Source: Pantoea sp. GD03673 | Lineage (GTDB): Bacteria; Pseudomonadota; Gammaproteobacteria; Enterobacterales; Enterobacteriaceae | NCBI RefSeq assembly: GCF_029844725.1 | Contig: NZ_JAOCKJ010000006.1 | Coordinates: 310,001-374,000, forward strand | Direction: 5' to 3' | DNA length: 64,000 nt | Shown here: in pieces, positions 58,834-64,000 of the stretch | Position numbering within the stretch: position 1 is the first letter of the stretch | Layout of the letters: every line of letters begins with the position of its first letter | Notes under the pieces: generated by a model | What the model saw: only the letters and a program-made list of their open reading frames with translations | What the model was told of the DNA's origin: nothing | The model's database searches: none | Position numbers and translations under genes: made by a program

Positions 58834-59283
58834 ATGGCTGCTTACGCCTCAACGCTTATTCTGATCGGCCTTGCCGTACTGAGTTATTTCGTTCACAACA
58901 ACGCCGTCACCCTCTCCATTCTGGTGCTGCTGGCGATCAAAATGACCCCGCTGGCGCAGTTTTTCCCCTACGTAGAAAAACAGGGCATCACCTTAGGCAT
59001 CATTATTCTTACCGTGGCGGTGATGGCACCGCTGGCCAGCGGCTCACTGCCCGCCTCCGCGCTGCTCAAGTCGTTTGCTAACTGGAAGTCGATTGTGGCG
59101 ATTCTGGTGGGAATTTTTGTCGCCTGGCTGGGCGGTCGGGGGGTGAACTTTATGAGCGTGCAGCCGTCGGTCATCGGGGGACTCCTGATCGGGACGGTGA
59201 TTGGCGTAGCGTTCTTTCGCGGCGTACCGGTAGGGCCACTGATTGCTGCAGGCATTGTTTCGCTGTTTGTGGCGGCTAAGTAG
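58834..59283 (+). CDS. yeaL: DUF441 membrane protein YeaL
   Basis: A 149-aa inner-membrane protein with four hydrophobic segments, matching the UPF0756/DUF441 family (YeaL). AGGGAG precedes the ATG. Function unknown. In E. coli yeaL lies elsewhere on the chromosome. Confidence 0.9.
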   Translation: MAAYASTLILIGLAVLSYFVHNNAVTLSILVLLAIKMTPLAQFFPYVEKQGITLGIIILTVAVMAPLASGSLPASALLKSFANWKSIVAILVGIFVAWLGGRGVNFMSVQPSVIGGLLIGTVIGVAFFRGVPVGPLIAAGIVSLFVAAK

Positions 59284-59336
59284 CGTTTGGGCGCATTCCG
59301 AAACGCCAAAAAGAGGGCATACTTTCAGAGTCAGTT

Positions 59337-59349
59337 GGCTATAATAGCC
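59337..59349 (+). promoter_or_regulatory. ppa promoter -10 region
   Basis: A perfect TATAAT (59340-59345) lies inside the palindrome GGCTATAATAGCC, 39 bases before the ppa ATG. No good -35 is seen at 17 bases. Confidence 0.6.
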
Positions 59350-59383
59350 GACACTCAACATACGACTACTGAAGGAATGCCAG

Positions 59384-59914
59384 ATGAGTTTGAACCAGGT
59401 GCCAGCAGGTAAAGACCTGCCAGAAGATATCTACGTTGTCATTGAGATCCCAGCAAACGCTGATCCGATCAAATATGAAGTTGATAAAGAGTCTGGTGCC
59501 CTGTTTGTAGACCGTTTCATGTCTACCGCGATGTTCTATCCGTGCAACTACGGCTACATCAACCACACCCTTTCACTGGATGGTGATCCGGTTGACGTAC
59601 TGGTTCCGACCCCGTATCCACTGGTGCCAGGCTCCGTGATCCGCTGCCGTCCGGTTGGCGTGCTGAAAATGACCGACGAGTCTGGCGAAGATGCCAAACT
59701 GGTTGCCGTTCCGCACACCAAGCTGTCTAAAGAGTACGATCACATTAAAGATGTGAACGACCTGCCAGAACTGCTGCGTGCCCAGATCACCCATTTCTTT
59801 GAGCACTACAAAGATCTGGAAAAAGGCAAATGGGTAAAAGTGGATGGCTGGGATAATGCCGAAGCCGCGAAAGCCGAAATCATCTCCTCGTACGAGCGCG
59901 CACAGAAGAAGTAA
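59384..59914 (+). CDS. ppa: Inorganic pyrophosphatase
   Basis: Essential cytoplasmic enzyme hydrolysing pyrophosphate to two phosphates. It is 176 aa, family I, with signature DGDPVDVLV and conserved [26 protein letters not shown] precedes the ATG. Codon use looks like that of a highly expressed gene. Confidence 0.98.
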   Translation: MSLNQVPAGKDLPEDIYVVIEIPANADPIKYEVDKESGALFVDRFMSTAMFYPCNYGYINHTLSLDGDPVDVLVPTPYPLVPGSVIRCRPVGVLKMTDESGEDAKLVAVPHTKLSKEYDHIKDVNDLPELLRAQITHFFEHYKDLEKGKWVKVDGWDNAEAAKAEIISSYERAQKK

Positions 59915-59937
59915 TTCTGCTGCTCTCTGAGTCGAAA

Positions 59938-59966
59938 AAAAAACACCGTCCATCCGGACGGTGTTT
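59938..59966. terminator. Bidirectional terminator ppa/ytfP
   Basis: AACACCGTCC and GGACGGTGTT pair around a short loop, with A and T runs on either side, between convergent ppa and ytfP. Confidence 0.88.
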
Positions 59967-59970
59967 TTGT

Positions 59971-60324
59971 TCAGGCCTCTGGCTGCTCATCACGCTTCAG
60001 CCAGTCACCACTCATAATGCGCTGGCGTCCTGCCACTGAGCGTTGATAGACATAAAGCCATGCACTGCCAAACGGCGTCTGAGTCAGATAACGTTTGTAC
60101 TCTCCTCCCTTAGTGCGAAGCGCATCCAGCTCCGCAAGCGTTGAGGCATCAATGCGGTACACTTCACAATGTACCGCTCCATTGCCCTCTATGACGCCGG
60201 GATAATGCCCCAGACTGTACAGCTCAAAGCCTTCAATCTGGTGATCACCCAGCCACTGCGCATTCGTCATCCAGTGACTGTTTCCCTGTTTGCGCCGTAA
60301 ACTGCCGTAGACAATTATTCGCAT
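59971..60324 (-). CDS. ytfP: Gamma-glutamylcyclotransferase-family protein YtfP
   Basis: A 117-aa protein of the AIG2/gamma-glutamylcyclotransferase fold, beginning MRIIVYGSLRRKQGN, whose YGSLR motif forms the substrate pocket. In E. coli it follows tamB, as here (two bases after its stop). Activity not established. Confidence 0.92.
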   Translation of the reverse strand: MRIIVYGSLRRKQGNSHWMTNAQWLGDHQIEGFELYSLGHYPGVIEGNGAVHCEVYRIDASTLAELDALRTKGGEYKRYLTQTPFGSAWLYVYQRSVAGRQRIMSGDWLKRDEQPEA

Positions 60325-60326
60325 TG

Positions 60327-63300
60327 CTAAAACTCAAACTGATAGAGCAAATCGAGAGCCTGATCCACACCGGACACGGCTTCCAGATAGAGTTTGGGCA
60401 TCAGGCGGTAACGCAAGGTTAACGTCGCCAGTGAATCAAATATGCCAACACCGTATTTTACCTGCAGACCCGGTAGTACATAGCCACTGACCTGCACCTG
60501 CTGGCTGTCGCCAACACCCGCAGTATCAACGGCCAGATTACTGACACCGAATGTCTCCCCGATTTTACCCACAACCTGACCACTTTGTGCAACCCCTAAG
60601 CCAACAAGCGCCGAAGTAAGGGCGTTACTGTCGCCGTCACTGCCCAGTCCCTGACCGCGCAGCAGGTAGGACAGGGCTTCCTGTTGCGACATCGCCGGAT
60701 CGGAGAAGACTTCCGCTTTCGGCTCATCGGCAAGGCCGGTAACGCGCAGACCCGCAGTGACACCATCTTCGGTGGCATCCGGGTTACGGATGGCTTCCAG
60801 GTTGATGTAAGGCTGATCCGGCGGGCCAGCGAACTGCAGCTCGCCTTTACGCACAATCAGATCCTGACCATAGGCGTGGAAGCGACCGGACGGAATGTTG
60901 ATCTGACCGTTTAAGCCCAGACCCGACCGATCCTGAACCATCTTCAGATCGCCATTCAGTTTCGCTTTCAGGCCAAACGCCGAGAGCCGGACATCGTTGC
61001 CGACGTGGATCACCAGATTGCTGTTAATCGGAATCGCGGCGGTTTTCGGTGCGATAGGCTTGAGCTGTTCATCCAGCATCACTTCATCCGACGAGACGCC
61101 GGTTGCGCTTTCCGGCACTTCCTGCACGGTGATGCGTGCCCACGGAATATCGACCCGGCCATCAAGGTTAAAGGCCGCTGGCGTCGCTTCAAACACCAGA
61201 TCGGGCGAGACGTCCATGCGCACCATAGGCGGCACGGTCACGCGAACCCGGCTACCCTGCGCCGCAATGCGCGCACGCCAGTTATCAAGCTGGCTCCAGT
61301 CAGCGTTACCGCTCAGGTTGATGTTGCCCTGCGCGGTCTGCACCAGCCCGTTCAGGGTAGAATTCATGCCGTTGAACACCAGATTCAGGCTGGCCGCCGT
61401 CAGGTCGACCGGCATAAAGTTGCCATCCACATCGACACCCGTCAGGCCAAGCTGACCAAACACCTGTGGCTGCTGGATGCTGCCGCCCAGACGCAGGCTG
61501 CTGTTCAGGCTGCCTTTGATCTTCTCACCCTGCATCAGTGCCGGGTTGAGCATCGCCAGGGAGACATTGCGGATGTTAACGTTACCCCCCAGCGTGCGGC
61601 GGTTTTGCGGATCGTCGATCTGCACGTTGCCATCCAGCTGCCCGTTACCGGCAATGCGGATTAGCCAGTCGAGCTGGGCGCGTCCGTTCCGCAGTGCGGC
61701 ATTAAGGTTCAGCGTGTCGAAGGCGATGGGCAGGTTATTGCCCTGCACATCCTGCACCACTTTCACGCCGGTGCCTTTCAGCGCCACGGTTCCGGTCGGC
61801 AGAGCACCGTCGGCAGTCCAGTTGACGCGCACATCACCGCTGAACAGGCCGCTGAGCTGGGTCGCATCCGGCATAAACGGCTTCACCATCGCCAGGTCAA
61901 CGCGATTCAGCACCACATGCGCCTTACCTGCTGGCCCGGCTTCCACCGGCTCCGGTACACAAATCTGTGCATTCGGGTTCTGCCAGCAGTGTGGCCCGAT
62001 GGTCGCTGTCTGACGGCTGTTGAGATAGTCGATTGCCATCGCACGCGTCAGACGCCACTCGCCGACAGGCGTATCAAAGTGGGTATCGTTCAGCGAGCCT
62101 TTCCAGCGCCCGGCCTGACGATCAAAGCTGCCGTTCAGCGCCAGCTGACCAGAGACCGGTTTGCCCTGCACATTGAGCTTCAGCTGATGCTGACGCTCGT
62201 TGCCGTCCGCATTCAGCGTCAGCAGGCTGATGTTCAGCGCATCCTGCTTCAGCTGCTCGACGCGCAGTTGCAGCTTACCCGCCACCTGCTCGCCGGAGCG
62301 GACGTCGCCATTCAGGGTGACGCGATTGATCTGCATCTGCTGCCAGCGCAGGCCACGGGCGTTGAGATCGGCCAGCAGCTGCGGTGCCTTCAGGGTGCCA
62401 CGCGCTTTGAGGGTGCCGCTGACGACACCGCCCAGACCCGGCAGCGCATTGTCGAGCTGTGGCGCATCGATGCTGGCATCCAGATCCAGACTGTCGCCCA
62501 GCGCCCCTTTAACATCCAGTTGGTTGCGTCCCAGTGCCAGCTTAATGCCCGGCACCGTCCACTGGTTGTAGCTGTTACCGCTCAGTGAGCCATCTGCGGT
62601 CACGGCGTTCTGTTTCACATTCCCTTTCAGCTGGAGCTGCGGCACGCTCAGCTGCCAGCTGCCGCCATACAGGCTGCCCCGGGTGGTGATTTTGCCATCC
62701 AGTCGCGCAGGCCAGTCCGGGTACTGCTTAGCGGTGTTGATCCCGGCCAGCGTCAATTCACTGCGCCAGCTGATCGCCTTACTCCAGTCCACCAGCGCGG
62801 TAAGATCGATGTTGCCCTGCAGCGCAGCCACGCGCAGGCGATCCAGGCTGAACTGCTCAACGTTGCCTTTACCCGTCAGTGAGACCGTCGCCGGTGGCAC
62901 AGACTCGCCCTTCACGGCGGTTTGCAGTGACATCACATAATCGGTGGCTTTGCCTTTGAACTGATAATCCAGGTTATCCGCCTGATACTGTACCGGACCG
63001 GTTAGCGGCCAGCGCAGCTGCGGGCTGGTGAGCTGCAGTGACAGCGGCAGTCCCGCCACCGCCAGCTGGGTCGTGGCATCCAGTTGCGCCTTCACCGGGC
63101 CTGAAAGGTTCAGCCCCAGCTTCAGCTCATCGCGCATCGCACCGTTCAGTTTCAGCGCCAGTTTTTCGCCTTTAACCGGGTCGGTGTTGACCGTGCCGTT
63201 CAGGGTGAAATCGACCGGCCAGTTATCCGCCAGTGTCGCCTGGCCGCTACCCTGGAGGTTGCCAAGATTCGAGTCCACTTCCAGCGTCGTCAGCTGCATG

Positions 63301-64000
63301 TGGCGATCGGCCGTGCTGGCTTTCAGAAGTAAGCGGCTGACGGAAATGTCGGTGTCACCGGTAATGCGCAGCTGTTCACCCAGAATCTGCTGCACCTCAA
63401 TATCCAGCGGCAGACGGAAGTCGGGCAACGCTGGCAGCAGGGGCTGCGCAAACATCGCCTGCAGCGTTTCACCCAGCGGTTTCTCCGCGGGATGTGGCTG
63501 CTGGACTTTCGGCTCAACCACCTCGTCATTGACCACTTTCGCCGCTTTCGGCAGCGCAATCAGCAGGCTTTGAATGTGTGTCGGGTTCAGCGTCAGCGCA
63601 CGATCCTGCCACTGCAGACCGGTTGTGAAGTCGAGCAGCGAAATCGCCGTGTCATCCACTTTGACATTGATATTGTGCAGACCAAGATGGCGCAGCGTGA
63701 TGGGATAGGGGGTGCTGAGGTTCGTGTTACCGCTCTCTTCTTCTGGCGCGGGCGCAGCCGGTGTCATCTTCTTGCTGTCAACGACCACGCTGATATCGCG
63801 CAGAGAGACATCGTTAACGCAGACGGAGGAGTGCAGCAGGCAGTTGAGATCCACCGCCAGATGGATTTGCCCGGCATCCACGCTGACGCCTGGCATTTCG
63901 TAACGCAGACCGTTAAGCGTCAGGTTACGCCAGCCGCCATCGACCTGTTTGATCGACAAACCTGGCACCCAGCGCGACGCGCCCTTCAGCACTAAATGCA
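60327..64000 (-). CDS. tamB: Translocation and assembly module subunit TamB, 3' part, 5' end beyond window
   Basis: Inner-membrane-anchored periplasmic bridge that, with TamA, aids outer-membrane biogenesis and lipid transport. About 1,224 aa are visible, with no start codon needed at the right edge because the frame runs open past 63998; a GTG at 63992 is internal ([13 protein letters not shown]). Repeating beta-strand pattern, the conserved ISIGPHCW-like [19 protein letters not shown] segment and the DUF490 C-terminus ending [20 protein letters not shown]. The upstream partner tamA should lie to the right. Confidence 0.97.
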   Translation of the reverse strand, partial: HLVLKGASRWVPGLSIKQVDGGWRNLTLNGLRYEMPGVSVDAGQIHLAVDLNCLLHSSVCVNDVSLRDISVVVDSKKMTPAAPAPEEESGNTNLSTPYPITLRHLGLHNINVKVDDTAISLLDFTTGLQWQDRALTLNPTHIQSLLIALPKAAKVVNDEVVEPKVQQPHPAEKPLGETLQAMFAQPLLPALPDFRLPLDIEVQQILGEQLRITGDTDISVSRLLLKASTADRHMQLTTLEVDSNLGNLQGSGQATLADNWPVDFTLNGTVNTDPVKGEKLALKLNGAMRDELKLGLNLSGPVKAQLDATTQLAVAGLPLSLQLTSPQLRWPLTGPVQYQADNLDYQFKGKATDYVMSLQTAVKGESVPPATVSLTGKGNVEQFSLDRLRVAALQGNIDLTALVDWSKAISWRSELTLAGINTAKQYPDWPARLDGKITTRGSLYGGSWQLSVPQLQLKGNVKQNAVTADGSLSGNSYNQWTVPGIKLALGRNQLDVKGALGDSLDLDASIDAPQLDNALPGLGGVVSGTLKARGTLKAPQLLADLNARGLRWQQMQINRVTLNGDVRSGEQVAGKLQLRVEQLKQDALNISLLTLNADGNERQHQLKLNVQGKPVSGQLALNGSFDRQAGRWKGSLNDTHFDTPVGEWRLTRAMAIDYLNSRQTATIGPHCWQNPNAQICVPEPVEAGPAGKAHVVLNRVDLAMVKPFMPDATQLSGLFSGDVRVNWTADGALPTGTVALKGTGVKVVQDVQGNNLPIAFDTLNLNAALRNGRAQLDWLIRIAGNGQLDGNVQIDDPQNRRTLGGNVNIRNVSLAMLNPALMQGEKIKGSLNSSLRLGGSIQQPQVFGQLGLTGVDVDGNFMPVDLTAASLNLVFNGMNSTLNGLVQTAQGNINLSGNADWSQLDNWRARIAAQGSRVRVTVPPMVRMDVSPDLVFEATPAAFNLDGRVDIPWARITVQEVPESATGVSSDEVMLDEQLKPIAPKTAAIPINSNLVIHVGNDVRLSAFGLKAKLNGDLKMVQDRSGLGLNGQINIPSGRFHAYGQDLIVRKGELQFAGPPDQPYINLEAIRNPDATEDGVTAGLRVTGLADEPKAEVFSDPAMSQQEALSYLLRGQGLGSDGDSNALTSALVGLGVAQSGQVVGKIGETFGVSNLAVDTAGVGDSQQVQVSGYVLPGLQVKYGVGIFDSLATLTLRYRLMPKLYLEAVSGVDQALDLLYQFEF

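Overview
The window is enterobacterial chromosome, probably from the Erwiniaceae (Pantoea/Erwinia-like). From about 14.4 kb rightward the gene order closely follows the E. coli blocks fadH-rlmG-ygjP-ygjR-alx-sstT, uxa/exu, yqjA-mzrA-yqjCDEK-yqjF-yqjG, rnpB-rsmI-lpoA-yraN-diaA-dolP, pmbA-cybC/darP, mpl/fbp and ppa/ytfP-tamB. These blocks are joined differently from E. coli. Lineage-specific genes sit between them: a ClC transporter, the fused uxaCBA order, a KdgM porin and an orphan chemoreceptor. The genus is an inference from gene content; no rRNA is present.

Positions 1-6814 are the right end of a genomic island. A P4-type integrase lies next to a 47-bp copy of the 3' half of tRNA-Ile2 (ileX, anticodon CAU). 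The intact tRNA should therefore lie beyond the left edge. The island carries hsdM and hsdS of a type I restriction-modification system (no hsdR in view), a PD-(D/E)XK nuclease with a second C-terminal domain directly behind hsdS, and several very small genes. One of these small genes has its ribosome binding site buried in a stem that an upstream leader ORF could open.

Positions 7-24 kb hold housekeeping and membrane genes: ddlA, a membrane diguanylate cyclase, a carbonic anhydrase/SulP transporter pair, an e(P4)-type lipoprotein phosphatase, a PgeF-like protein, fadH, rlmG, ygjP, a ClC transporter, ygjR, alx behind a yybP-ykoY (Mn2+) riboswitch, and sstT. Positions 24-31 kb are the galacturonate regulon: uxaC-uxaB-uxaA, exuT and exuR, with related ExuR-type operator candidates in both intergenic regions. 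Positions 31-36 kb hold the yqj genes and rnpB. rnpB is followed by three tandem 117-118-bp repeats, each repeating the RNA 3' end and its terminator.

The least understood part is 42.6-50.4 kb. It is a leftward nine-gene cluster: a lone PRD protein, the glycine-rich SFCGS protein, DUF4312, two multi-spanning membrane proteins (DUF4311, DUF4310), a COG3964-type amidohydrolase, a DgaE-like PLP ammonia lyase, a DgaF-like KDGP aldolase, and a PRD/EIIB/EIIA regulator. The enzymes suggest that an acylated or otherwise modified amino-sugar acid is unmasked, deaminated and cleaved. The DUF proteins occupy the place that a mannose-type PTS permease has in the known D-glucosaminate operon, so they may form an undescribed transporter. 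The SFCGS loop resembles a PTS EIIB phosphocysteine loop. Two inverted repeats upstream are candidate operators. The rest (50.4-64 kb) is conserved core: cybC, pmbA, darP, kdgM-like porin, mpl, fbp, a flagellar-regulon-type chemoreceptor, an LprI-like protein, yeaL, ppa, ytfP and the 3' portion of tamB, which runs off the right edge.
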